A stretch of DNA of 17,652 nucleotides from Spongiicolonus versatilis (GCA_028286165.1 JAPYMU010000172.1:1-17652); one strand, 5' to 3'; counted from the stretch's first letter, positions 1 to 7,063 are shown. Made by a program: numbers and translations. The notes: generated by a model from the sequence alone, not told the origin.

Positions 1-900
1 TTGTTCCAGGTCGTCCAGATTCAGCACTTCGTTCTTGATGTAGAAATCCAGTTCGCGGACAAGAAAACCGCGCAGGTCTTTGTGGATGAAATAATCCGCG
101 GTGTTGCGCCGGGCGTATCTGCGCATGTGCTTTTCCAGCACGGTGGTCTCACCGCCTTCACCTTCACCCTCGGCGGTGGCAAGCAGCGCGGCTTTGGCCG
201 GCGCGCTCAGGTTTTTTGCGATGCCCGGCAGCGCGGCTTTGATGAGCGCATCCTGCCTGCCGTTGCCGTTGCTTTCACCGTCATTCAGCGGGCGAAAAAC
301 AAACGGCACCACCACTTCATTGCCGGCGCACCGCGCCTGCTCGTCCAGTGGAACGAAAAACCGCTGCGCGCCCTTGCGGTTGTCCTGCTCCACATCGGCG
401 TCGCGCAACTCAAAACGCACGCGGCAGCCGCCGCACGAGAACGCATAATGCGAAAAGTATTCGCCGGTTTTGATGTAATACTGGTCGCGGTTGGCCCAGT
501 GCAGGTGCACCTCCTCGCCGTTGTAGGGAATCGCATAACGCGCGCGCCGGGAATAACGCCGCTTGGAAATAAAATCGCCGGCGTCATAGTAGCGGCTGAA
601 GAAGGCGTGGAGATGGCTGAAAGCGCCCGCCTCCATTTCGTTCTCGCCGAGAATGTTGCGCGCCGCTTCTTGCGCTTGTCGGTATCTTTTCCCCAATTCC
701 AGGTCCGCGCCCTTGACCAGATTGCCGTCGGCATCCAGCGCGTCCCCGCCGAAAGCCTCTTTCACCTTCTCGGTGAGGCTTTCCAGAGTCGCCCGCCGCT
801 CGGCCCGCGCCCCACGCACCGCCGCCTTGGCGCTTTGGTCAATCTCTTCCGCCAAATCTTTGCCGATGAAATCCTCAATCACCTCCCGCTTGTGATTCAT
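1..900 (-). CDS. Site-specific DNA methyltransferase, N-terminal part (partial, 5'-truncated)
   Basis: Read from the ATG at 900 this frame gives 300 residues and stays open to the left edge, so the gene continues outside the window. The stretches LDFGIYRIMNHKREVIEDF, YYDAGDFISKRRYS and YAIPYNGEEVHLHWANRDQY are what I recognise from the N-terminal region of large (about 1000 aa) adenine-specific methyltransferases of the type III/Mod-like class. The catalytic DPPY-type motif lies further on and is not visible, so activity cannot be judged. The conserved segment begins upstream of the ATG: the same frame reads FCNLLRELFQFEHSAGLDFG before it, back to about 985, where it abuts an efflux gene. No ATG, GTG or TTG is available in that frame for more than 100 bases upstream. 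The native start therefore appears lost. The ATG at 900 overlaps the stop of the upstream hybrid frame as ATGA, which could allow coupled re-initiation. The family call is from memory of motifs; substrate specificity is unknown. Confidence 0.72.
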   Translation of the reverse strand, partial: MNHKREVIEDFIGKDLAEEIDQSAKAAVRGARAERRATLESLTEKVKEAFGGDALDADGNLVKGADLELGKRYRQAQEAARNILGENEMEAGAFSHLHAFFSRYYDAGDFISKRRYSRRARYAIPYNGEEVHLHWANRDQYYIKTGEYFSHYAFSCGGCRVRFELRDADVEQDNRKGAQRFFVPLDEQARCAGNEVVVPFVFRPLNDGESNGNGRQDALIKAALPGIAKNLSAPAKAALLATAEGEGEGGETTVLEKHMRRYARRNTADYFIHKDLRGFLVRELDFYIKNEVLNLDDLEQ

Positions 901-2102
901 AATCCGGTAAATGCCGAAATCCAGCCCGGCGCTGTGCTCAAACTGAAACAGTTCGCGCAGCAGGTTGCAGAATTGTAACTCTGGCCGATGAAGGTGCCGA
1001 GGGGGACGGCGATGAAAGTGGCCAGGGAGCCCACCACCGCGGCGCCGACGCCGGCGATGCGGCCCAGGGGTTCCATGGCCAGCGTGTTCAGGTTGCCGAA
1101 CAAAATGCCGACGCAAAAGAACGTGCTCAGGCACCACGTCATCAGCAGCCACAGCGGCGGCTTGCCGCCGGTGACGGTGAGGGCGGCGAGGAACGCCAGC
1201 GACAGCGCGGACAATGCAAGGGCGGCGCGTAGCGAGAGAAATTTCATGCCGAAGCGCATCACCAGCCGCGCGTTCACCCACGAAGCCGCGCCGATGGCCA
1301 GCGCCAGCACCGCAAAGTACAGCGGAAACAGCGCGCCCAGTTCGTACAACTGCTGGAAAATCTGCTGCGCCGTGTTCAGGTAGCCGAGGAACGCGCCGAA
1401 CACCATGCCGAGGGCGACGGTGTAGCCGAAAGCCGCGCGCTGGGTCACCGCTTCGGTGATGCCGCGCGCGATTCGGCGCAGGGAATATTCGGTGCGCAGT
1501 TCCGGCGCCAGCGTTTCCGGCTGGCGCAGCGCGAACCACGCGAAAGCCGCCGCGCCGAACACAAAAAGAAAAACAAAGATCGCCCGCCAGCCGGCGGCCG
1601 CCATGATTAACTGCCCCACTCCCGGCGCCACCGCCGGCACCATGATGAACACCAGCAGCGCAAACGACATCACCCGCGCCATTTCGCGGCCGGCGTGGCG
1701 GTCGCGGATGAGCGCGACGGTGACGATGCGCGGCGCCGCGGCGCCCACGCCCTGCAGCACCCGGCCGGCCAACATCACCGGGTAGTCGGCGGCGAAAATG
1801 CACAGCAGCGAGCCGCCGAGAAAAATCACGAAGCCGGCGTAGATGGCCGGCTTGCGGCCCACCGCATCGGACAACGTGCCGAACAGAATCTGCCCGCCGG
1901 CCAGGCCGAGGAACAGCATGGAAATCACCAGTTGGTTGTCGTTGGGGTCGGCCACCGCCAGCGCGCCGCCGATGGCCGGCAGCGCCGGCAGCATGGAGTC
2001 GATGCTGAGCGCCACCAGCGAGAACATCATCGCCATCAGCGCGATGAACTCGGGGAAACCGGGCCCCGCCGCCTTGACCTCCGCCCCGGCAGTCACCGTC
2101 AC
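897..2102 (-). CDS. Bcr/CflA-family MFS drug efflux transporter, C-terminus replaced
   Basis: A 401-residue membrane protein starting at GTG 2102, which overlaps the znuB stop as GTGA. It shows the MFS pattern of repeated hydrophobic helices, the cytoplasmic loop 2-3 motif GTLSDAVGRKP (about residues 79-89) and a helix 4 R-V-L-Q-G-V-G-A-A segment typical of the Bcr/CflA branch, so proton-driven export of a drug or metabolite across the inner membrane is the likely role. Similarity to the family runs to GTFIGQSYN (residue 377, nt 972). The last 24 codons are a frame-shifted reading of the neighbouring methyltransferase gene. In family members this point lies just before the final helix, so TM12 seems missing and the product may be unstable or inactive. 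It sits at the end of the znuC-znuB transcription unit. A metal-linked substrate is possible, but only by context. Confidence 0.85.
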   Translation of the reverse strand: MTVTAGAEVKAAGPGFPEFIALMAMMFSLVALSIDSMLPALPAIGGALAVADPNDNQLVISMLFLGLAGGQILFGTLSDAVGRKPAIYAGFVIFLGGSLLCIFAADYPVMLAGRVLQGVGAAAPRIVTVALIRDRHAGREMARVMSFALLVFIMVPAVAPGVGQLIMAAAGWRAIFVFLFVFGAAAFAWFALRQPETLAPELRTEYSLRRIARGITEAVTQRAAFGYTVALGMVFGAFLGYLNTAQQIFQQLYELGALFPLYFAVLALAIGAASWVNARLVMRFGMKFLSLRAALALSALSLAFLAALTVTGGKPPLWLLMTWCLSTFFCVGILFGNLNTLAMEPLGRIAGVGAAVVGSLATFIAVPLGTFIGQSYNSATCCANCFSLSTAPGWISAFTGL

Positions 2103-2884
2103 CGCCGCCGCACCGCCAGACTCAGGGCAAACAGCACCGTCGCCGCCGCCACGATGGCCGGCCCGGTGGGGAAGTCAAACCACAGCGACAACTGCAGCCC
2201 CGCCGCCACCGCCGCCATGCCCGCCACCGCCGCCACCGCCGCCATGGCCTCCGGCGTACGCGCCACCCGCCGCGCCGCCGCCGCCGGCAGGATCAGCAGC
2301 GACACCACCAGCAGCAGCCCGACAATTTGCATGGACACGGCAATCACCAGACTGAGCAGCAGCATGAGCAGCAGCCGCACCGCCGTGGCATGCACGCCGT
2401 CCACCGCGGCCAGGTCCGGATGCAGCGTCACCAGCAGCAACCGCCGCCAGAACACCGCCAGCAGCAGGAGTCCGGCCGCGGCGGTGACGGCAACCCATAA
2501 CAAATCGGCGCCGCTGACCGCGAGAATGTCGCCGAACAGGTAGCCCAGAAGGCCGCTTTGCGCCGGGGCGGTGAGGCTCAGCACGATGATGCCCACCGCC
2601 AACGTGCTGTGCGCCAATATGGCCAGCACGGTGTCCGAGGCCAGTTGCGCGCGCTCCTCCAGCGCCACAGCGGCCAGCGACACCAGCAGCGCGACGCCCA
2701 ACATTCCGGCCTGCGGCGATACGCCGATTAAAAAACCCAGCGCGATGCCGAGCAGCGCCGCATGGGCCAGCGCCGCGCCGAAATACACCATGCGCCGCCA
2801 CAGCACAAAACAGCCCAGCGGCCCGGCCACCAGCGCGGTGAGGCCGCCGGCGGCCAGCGCGCGCAGCAGAAAATCCTCCGCCAT
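2099..2884 (-). CDS. znuB: Zinc ABC transporter permease ZnuB
   Basis: A 261-residue polytopic membrane protein of the ABC-3 family, with about eight hydrophobic segments. It starts MAEDFLLRALAAGGLTALVA, followed by the conserved G-C-F-V-L-W-R-R-M-V-Y-F-G-A-A-L-A-H-A segment near residues 24-42, which is diagnostic for metal-transporting permeases. It would form the membrane channel with ZnuC as ATPase and ZnuA as periplasmic zinc receptor. The start ATG (2884-2882) shares one base with the znuC stop (TGATG), and the stop overlaps the GTG of the efflux gene, so the three are almost certainly co-transcribed and translationally coupled. Manganese-specific relatives are similar in sequence. Zinc is preferred because of the ZnuC/ZnuA neighbours and the His-rich ZnuA loop. 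Confidence 0.92.
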   Translation of the reverse strand: MAEDFLLRALAAGGLTALVAGPLGCFVLWRRMVYFGAALAHAALLGIALGFLIGVSPQAGMLGVALLVSLAAVALEERAQLASDTVLAILAHSTLAVGIIVLSLTAPAQSGLLGYLFGDILAVSGADLLWVAVTAAAGLLLLAVFWRRLLLVTLHPDLAAVDGVHATAVRLLLMLLLSLVIAVSMQIVGLLLVVSLLILPAAAARRVARTPEAMAAVAAVAGMAAVAAGLQLSLWFDFPTGPAIVAAATVLFALSLAVRRR

Positions 2885-3630
2885 CAGCGGCGCACCTGGC
2901 CGGCGAGGTCGTGCTGGTGGTCGTGGCGGTGGGTGTAGACGGCAACGCTGCCGGGCGCGCCGTGGAACAATTCAAAATAGCGCGGGTGGCGCGACACGCT
3001 TTCGGGGTGGCCGGTGCAGCACACATGGCGGTTCAGGCACACCACGCGGTCGGTGGCTGCCATCACCATGTGCAGGTCGTGCGACACCAGCAGGATTCCG
3101 CAGCCGCGCCGCTCGCGCACCCGCGCCAGCAGTTCCCACAGGTCGCGCTGCGCCGATACGTCCATGCCCGCCGACGGCTCATCCAGCACCAGCAGCCGCG
3201 GCTTGCGCAATAAGGCGGCGGCCAGCAGCACACGCCGCGACTCGCCGCCGGACAACTGTTGAAAGGCGGTGTTTTTCACATGCGCCAGGCCGGCTTCCAC
3301 CAGCGCGGCGGCCGCGGCGGCGCGGGAACAGCCGGCGGTGATGCACAAAAACCGCGCCACCGTCAGCGGCAGGGTGGAGTCCAGATGCAGTTTCTGCGGC
3401 ACGTAACCCACCGCGCCGGGGGCGCGGGTGACGGCGCCGTGGTCCGCTTTGATGAGTCCGAGGGCGGCGCGCACCAGCGTGGTTTTGCCGGCGCCGTTGG
3501 GGCCGATGAGGGTGACGATTTCGCCGGCGTGGAGCTCAAGGTCGACGCGCTCCAGGACGCTGCGCCCGGCGCGCCGTATGCTGAGGCTGCGAACCGTGAG
3601 CAGCGGCGCGGCGGTTGAATCGGGTGGCAT
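2884..3630 (-). CDS. znuC: Zinc ABC transporter ATP-binding protein ZnuC
   Basis: A 248-residue cytoplasmic ATPase. It has Walker A GPNGAGKTT (about residues 43-51), the ABC signature LSGGESRRVLLAAALL, Walker B LLVLDEPSAGMD and the switch histidine in LLVSHDLHMV. The C-terminal part contains a short His-rich segment, YTHRHDHQHD, as often seen in ZnuC proteins. It energises zinc import through ZnuB. It begins at ATG 3630-3628 and diverges from znuA across a 47-bp gap. No convincing Shine-Dalgarno sequence precedes the start. A TATACT -10 on this strand ends at 3658, giving a predicted leader of roughly 20 nt. Confidence 0.93.
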   Translation of the reverse strand: MPPDSTAAPLLTVRSLSIRRAGRSVLERVDLELHAGEIVTLIGPNGAGKTTLVRAALGLIKADHGAVTRAPGAVGYVPQKLHLDSTLPLTVARFLCITAGCSRAAAAAALVEAGLAHVKNTAFQQLSGGESRRVLLAAALLRKPRLLVLDEPSAGMDVSAQRDLWELLARVRERRGCGILLVSHDLHMVMAATDRVVCLNRHVCCTGHPESVSRHPRYFELFHGAPGSVAVYTHRHDHQHDLAGQVRR

Positions 3631-3657
3631 GGTCGGTGTTGTCAGCGCGGACTTAAA

Positions 3658-3665
3658 AGTATACC
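3658..3665. promoter_or_regulatory. Shared symmetric -10 element between znuC and znuA
   Basis: The gap holds a near-palindromic agTATAcc core. Read on the plus strand it is TATACC (3660-3665), with TTGTCA (3639-3644) 15 bp upstream as a possible -35; initiation would fall near 3672, only about 6 nt before the znuA ATG at 3678. Read on the minus strand it is TATACT (3663-3658), serving znuC. I looked for a Zur-type AT-rich dyad and saw none that I would defend. Promoter function is inferred from sequence only. Confidence 0.5.
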
Positions 3666-3677
3666 ATCACCCCCGCC

Positions 3678-4760
3678 ATGCGCGCAGTTTTACTTTTGCT
3701 CACCGCCGCACTCAGCGCCGCCGCGGCCGTCACCGCCAACGCGGCGCCGCGCACCGTGGTCACCATCGCGCCGCTGCACAGTCTGGTTGCCGGCGTCATG
3801 GCCGGCGCCGGCGAACCGTACCTGCTGCTGGACGCCGCGGCCTCGCCGCACACCCACACCCTGCGCCCGTCGCAGGCGCGCCGCGTCTACAACGCCGAGT
3901 TGCTGGTGCAGGTCGGCGGCGGACTGGAAAGTTTTCTCACGCCCATGCTGCAAAGCCTGCCGGCGGCGGTGACGGTGTTGACCATGATCGACGTGGACGG
4001 CATGCGTGTGCTGCTGCGCGGCGATGGTCACGAGATGGAAAGTGACGGGCACGGCCATAAACATGACGGTCATGACTCTGAACATGATGGTCACGACTTG
4101 GAAAGCCACGGCCACGAGATGGAAAGTGACGGTCACCACTCCGAACATGATGGTCACGGCCATGAACATGACGGTCATGACTCGGAAGATGACGGTCACG
4201 AGATGGAAGCCCATGACCACGGCCATGACCACGGCAACGACCCCCGCGACCCGCATCTGTGGCTGGACCCGGCCAATGCCCGGGTCTTTGTCGGCGAGGT
4301 GCGCGATGTCCTGTCGGCCATGGACGCCGCCAACGCCGCCGTCTACAGCGCCAACGCCGCGGCCATGTTAGCGCGGCTGGAGTCGCTGGAGGCCGACTTG
4401 CGCGCGCAGATGCGGCCGTTGCGCGGTTTGCCGTATATCGTGTTTCACGACGCCTACCGCTATTTTGAGGCGCGCTTCGACGTGCGGCCGGTGGCCGTCG
4501 TCACCCTTAACCCGGAGCGCCGCCCCGGCGCCCGCAGCAGCCGCCAGTTGCGCGAAACCATCCGCCGGACGCGCCCCAAGTGCCTGTTCAGCGAGCCGCA
4601 ATTCCCCCCCGCCGCCGTCGCCACCCTCACCCATGGCGATGGCGGCCTGCGCCACGCCGTTCTCGACCCGTTAGGCGCCGGCCTGGCGGCGGACGGCGCC
4701 GCCTATTTCCAACTCATGGCCAACATCGGCGCCGCCATGGCCGAGTGCATGGGGCGGTGA
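3678..4760 (+). CDS. znuA: Zinc ABC transporter periplasmic binding protein ZnuA
   Basis: A 360-residue protein with an N-terminal signal peptide (hydrophobic residues 4-20, likely cleavage after ANA near 22) and the cluster 9 metal-binding fold. Expected zinc ligands are visible: His58/His60 in SPHTHTLRPSQ, His193 in DPHLWLDPANA, His257 in VFHDAYRYFE, and an Asp in AVLDPLGA near the C-terminus. Between residues 116 and 187 lies a charged loop with 21 histidines and many Asp/Glu, much longer than the modest loop I know from E. coli ZnuA. It probably collects or senses zinc. The protein delivers zinc to ZnuBC. It diverges from znuC and is followed after 19 bp by tRNA-Arg. Translation probably starts from a very short leader, as the -10 element ends 12 bp before the ATG. 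Confidence 0.93.
   Translation: MRAVLLLLTAALSAAAAVTANAAPRTVVTIAPLHSLVAGVMAGAGEPYLLLDAAASPHTHTLRPSQARRVYNAELLVQVGGGLESFLTPMLQSLPAAVTVLTMIDVDGMRVLLRGDGHEMESDGHGHKHDGHDSEHDGHDLESHGHEMESDGHHSEHDGHGHEHDGHDSEDDGHEMEAHDHGHDHGNDPRDPHLWLDPANARVFVGEVRDVLSAMDAANAAVYSANAAAMLARLESLEADLRAQMRPLRGLPYIVFHDAYRYFEARFDVRPVAVVTLNPERRPGARSSRQLRETIRRTRPKCLFSEPQFPPAAVATLTHGDGGLRHAVLDPLGAGLAADGAAYFQLMANIGAAMAECMGR
4023..4236 (+). repeat. In-frame tandem imperfect repeats encoding the ZnuA His-rich loop
   Basis: The DNA is built from short degenerate units. Variants of GGTCAyGA(s), GAACATGAyGGTCA and CACGAGATGGAAAG recur; GGTCACGAGATGGAA or GGCCACGAGATGGAA appears three times (starting about 4026, 4111 and 4195). The protein units are DGHD/DGHG/DGHEMES. 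This looks like expansion by slippage or unequal recombination, and the loop length is likely to vary between strains. Confidence 0.8.
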
Positions 4761-4765
4761 GGGGC

Positions 4766-4771
4766 TATACT
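4766..4771 (+). promoter_or_regulatory. Candidate -10 box of tRNA-Arg
   Basis: TATACT lies 8 bp before the first tRNA base, the distance expected if transcription starts one or two bases upstream of the mature 5' end. No good -35 is seen at the proper spacing. Confidence 0.5.
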
Positions 4772-4779
4772 TCCGCCGC

Positions 4780-4856
4780 GCCCCGGTAGCTCAGCGGGAT
4801 AGAGCGGCCGCCTCCTAAGCGGCAGGTCGGAAGTTCAAATCTTCTCCGGGGCGCCA
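4780..4856 (+). tRNA. tRNA-Arg (anticodon CCT)
   Basis: A 77-nt cloverleaf can be drawn by hand. The acceptor stem pairs GCCCCGG with CCGGGGC, the discriminator is G and CCA is encoded. The D-arm is GCTC...GAGC. The anticodon stem is GCCGC/GCGGC around loop CTCCTAA, giving anticodon CCT, which reads AGG. The T-arm is GGAAG-TTCAAAT-CTTCT with one G-T pair. This is a rare-codon tRNA in a GC-rich genome. Confidence 0.96.
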
Positions 4857-4861
4857 CTTTT

Positions 4862-4896
4862 TTGTCCACAGAATCTGTGGATAACTGTGTGGATAA
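4862..4896. promoter_or_regulatory. Cluster of three DnaA boxes
   Basis: TTGTCCACA (4862-4870, plus strand, one mismatch to TTATCCACA), then two perfect TGTGGATAA boxes on the minus strand at 4876-4884 and 4888-4896. Boxes 1 and 2 face each other and form a 17-nt palindrome TCCACAGAATCTGTGGA (4865-4881). About 75 bp downstream is an AT-rich stretch (about 4964-5010) that is striking in this GC-rich DNA. High-affinity box clusters of this kind mark oriC or DnaA-regulating loci (datA, DARS). The palindrome could also end the tRNA-Arg transcript, but only one T follows it, so a terminator is less likely. Confidence 0.7.
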
Positions 4897-4935
4897 ATTT
4901 TCCAACCCACGCGCCGCCGCTGGATTTGCGCGGCA

Positions 4936-5260
4936 TTGCGCAGGGTTGACCGTTTTCCAGTCAAAGTGATTTTTGCTTTGTTTTCAAGCACATACCTTTT
5001 TTTTCTTTGTCCGCCCGTGGTCGCGCGGCGGCCAAACTCTCGGCATGCGCGCCTGGCGCCTGCGGCTGGTGGCCACCGATGGCGCCCCGGTGACCAAAAC
5101 CCGCGCCCTGCTGCGTTTTGCCGTGGCTTTCGCCTCGGCGGCGGCTTTCGGGCTTGGTTTTTTCTGGATTTTCATCGACCCCGGCCGCCGCGCCTGGCAC
5201 GACATCGCCGCCGGAACCTGCATCGTCACCGTCCCCAAACCGCCGCGCCCGGGGCGCTGA
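4936..5260 (+). pseudogene. RDD-family membrane protein remnant (frameshifted, N-terminus missing)
   Basis: The plus-strand frame ending at TGA 5258-5260 reads VRPWSRGGQTLGMRAWRLRL, then a hydrophobic helix AVAFASAAAFGLGFFWIFI and DPGRRAWHDIAAGTCIV. This is the C-terminal half of an RDD domain, a small membrane protein family of mostly unknown function. The upstream part of the transmembrane helix (VIFALFSSTYLFF) lies in the next frame over. The two join if the run of eight Ts at 4997-5004 is read as seven, so a one-base insertion or sequencing error there is likely. Even with that repaired, the first RDD helix region (about 60-80 residues) is absent: upstream sequence is the DnaA-box region and a stop at 4894-4896. 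The end is one base from the convergent hslR stop. A short product from TTG 4973 or ATG 5045 is possible but not persuasive. Confidence 0.65.
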
Positions 5261-5261
5261 G

Positions 5262-5666
5262 TCAAAGCCCGCGCTGGCGGCGAAACTGCTCCATGGCGCG
5301 GCGGTCGCGTTTGGAGGGGCGGCCGCGGTCGTACTGGACGGCGGCGCGGTTGGCGCGCAGCAACTGCACCTGCTCCTCGCGGCGGTGGGCGCTGGCGTCG
5401 CTCTCTTCAAACATTTCCCGCGCCTCGGCCGGCGGGCCGCGGCGGGTGCGCGGCTCCACCACGCGCACTTCGTAGTGCAGGCCGTTTTTGCCGATGTTGA
5501 TGCGGTCGCCGCGGTGGATGGCGGTGGCCGGTTTGGCCTTGCGCCGGTTCACCGTCACCTTGCCGCCGCGCACCGCCTCGGCGGCCAACTGCCGCGTCTT
5601 GAAAAACCGCGCCGCCCACAGCCACTTGTCAAGGCGCGCGCCGTCGCCGGCGTCCACTTCGCTCAC
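5262..5666 (-). CDS. hslR: Hsp15-like ribosome-associated S4-domain protein
   Basis: A 134-residue basic protein, close to the 133 residues of E. coli Hsp15. Residues about 10-70 form an S4 RNA-binding domain beginning RLDKWLWAARFFKTRQLAAE and continuing GGKVTVNRRKAKPATAIHRGD; the tail is rich in Arg and ends RDRRAMEQFRRQRGL. Hsp15 binds free 50S subunits carrying nascent chains so that stalled ribosomes can be recycled. It starts with GTG at 5666-5664, overlapping the stop of the M20 peptidase gene as GTGA, so it is translationally coupled to it. Confidence 0.9.
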   Translation of the reverse strand: MSEVDAGDGARLDKWLWAARFFKTRQLAAEAVRGGKVTVNRRKAKPATAIHRGDRINIGKNGLHYEVRVVEPRTRRGPPAEAREMFEESDASAHRREEQVQLLRANRAAVQYDRGRPSKRDRRAMEQFRRQRGL

Positions 5667-7063
5667 GCCGCTTCCTGGTCGGCGAGGACGCCGGCGATGC
5701 AGGCGGTGACTTTGGCCGCCATGTCCAGGTGCAAAAATTCATCCGGGCCGTGGGCGTTGGAGTGCGGGCCGAGCACGCCGCCGACCACAAACTTCGCCTC
5801 CGGAAAGCGCGCGCCCAACATGGCCATGAGCGGAATGGAGCCGCCCTCACCCATGAACACCGCCGGTTTGCCGAAAAATTCGCGCGAGTTGCGCTCAAGG
5901 GAGTCGCGCAGCCAGCCCGGGTGGCGCGGCGCGTCCCAGCCGTCGGCGGCGAGTTCCGGCTCAAACCCAACCTCGGCGCCGTAGGGCGGCTTGTGCTCCA
6001 GCAGATGTTTAAGCGCGGCGCCGGCGGCGGCGGAGTCGCAGGTGGGCGGCAGGCGCAGCGAAAGTTTGCAGCGGGTGAACGGGCGCAAAACATTGCCGGC
6101 ATCGGCGATGGGCGGCAGGCCCTCGGCGCCGGTGATTTCCAGCGCCGGGCGCCAGGTGCGGTTCAGAATTAACTGCGCCGGGTCATGCCCCAGCGGGCCG
6201 GCGCCGGCGGCGAAGGGAAATTTTGCATGCACATCATTGCCCAACACCGCCGCCGCCTGGGCGGCCTCAGCGGCGCGCTGCTCTGGAATCGGAACATGAA
6301 ACGCATCGCCCCGCACCGCGCCGGCTTCGTCTTCCAGACGCTGCAGCAGGCGGCGCGTGATGTGGAAAGTGGACGGCACGATGCCGCCGGCATCGCCGGA
6401 GTGCACCCCGGCGCGCAGCACACGCACCGTCAAATTGCCGCCGGTGAGGCCGCGCAGCGAAGTGGTGCACCAGAACTGCTCATAGTTGCCGCAGCCGGCG
6501 TCCAGCACCAGCACCAATTGCGGCGCGCCGATGCGCGGGGCGAGATGGCCGATGTATTCGGCAAGGCCGGCGCTGCCGCTTTCCTCGCACATCTCAATTA
6601 GTACCAGGACGCGGCCGTGGGCAACGCCTTGCTCGTGCAGTGCAACCAGCGCGGCAAGAAATGAAAACAGCGCATAACCGTCATCAGCGGCGCCGCGCCC
6701 GTACAGTTTCCCGTCGCGCACGCTCGGCTGCCACGGCCCGGACTCCGACCAGCCCTCCATCTCCGGCTGCTTGTCCAGATGCCCGTAGCACAGCACCGGC
6801 CGCGACTCGTCGCCGGGAACCTCCACCACCATCAGCGGCGCAAACCCCGGCAGGCGGACAATGTCAACCGCAATCCCCGGCAGCGGCAGCGCGCGGCACC
6901 AGCCGGCGGCCAGTTCCAGCGCACGCTCCAACTCGCCCCGCGCCTCCCACTCGGCGTCAAAGGCCGGCGACTTGCACGGAATGCGCACATAATCGCAAAG
7001 CACCGGCAGAATGGAATCGTCCCACAAACGGCCGATGGTTTTGCGGGCGGCGGCGGGATTCAT
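5663..7063 (-). CDS. M20-family metallopeptidase (dipeptidase-like)
   Basis: A 466-residue protein starting at ATG 7063 (MNPAAARKTIGRLWDDSILP). Longer in-frame starts reach into aroE and past the shared promoter, so they are rejected. Di-zinc M20 landmarks are present: His95 and Asp97 in CYGHLDKQPE, Asp127 in GRGAADDGYA, Glu160-Glu161 in MCEESGSAG, Asp188 in LVLDAGC and the C-terminal His in GPHSNAHGPDEF. The central lid domain (about 205-330) is intact, and the length fits the CNDP/PepV-like branch. It probably hydrolyses dipeptides or similar amides in the cytoplasm; the exact substrate cannot be read. The minus-strand TATATT at 7111-7106 would serve as its -10, giving a leader of about 36 nt. 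Confidence 0.9.
   Translation of the reverse strand: MNPAAARKTIGRLWDDSILPVLCDYVRIPCKSPAFDAEWEARGELERALELAAGWCRALPLPGIAVDIVRLPGFAPLMVVEVPGDESRPVLCYGHLDKQPEMEGWSESGPWQPSVRDGKLYGRGAADDGYALFSFLAALVALHEQGVAHGRVLVLIEMCEESGSAGLAEYIGHLAPRIGAPQLVLVLDAGCGNYEQFWCTTSLRGLTGGNLTVRVLRAGVHSGDAGGIVPSTFHITRRLLQRLEDEAGAVRGDAFHVPIPEQRAAEAAQAAAVLGNDVHAKFPFAAGAGPLGHDPAQLILNRTWRPALEITGAEGLPPIADAGNVLRPFTRCKLSLRLPPTCDSAAAGAALKHLLEHKPPYGAEVGFEPELAADGWDAPRHPGWLRDSLERNSREFFGKPAVFMGEGGSIPLMAMLGARFPEAKFVVGGVLGPHSNAHGPDEFLHLDMAAKVTACIAGVLADQEAA

Noticed and set aside
1..978. A 325-codon plus-strand open frame
   Set aside because: It is antisense to the methyltransferase frame, whose minus-strand translation carries recognisable family motifs; the plus product resembles nothing.
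3631..3677. Zur operator
   Set aside because: No AT-rich inverted repeat resembling a Zur box could be found apart from the short TATAC core.
4023..4236. CRISPR-like regular repeats
   Set aside because: Units are short, degenerate, lack spacers and keep the znuA reading frame.
3690..4256. A minus-strand frame with a hydrophobic Val/Met repeat
   Set aside because: It is the complement of the His/Asp repeats of ZnuA, not a membrane protein.
4865..4881. Rho-independent terminator for tRNA-Arg
   Set aside because: The palindrome has a 7-bp stem but no T-run after it, and it coincides with the DnaA boxes.
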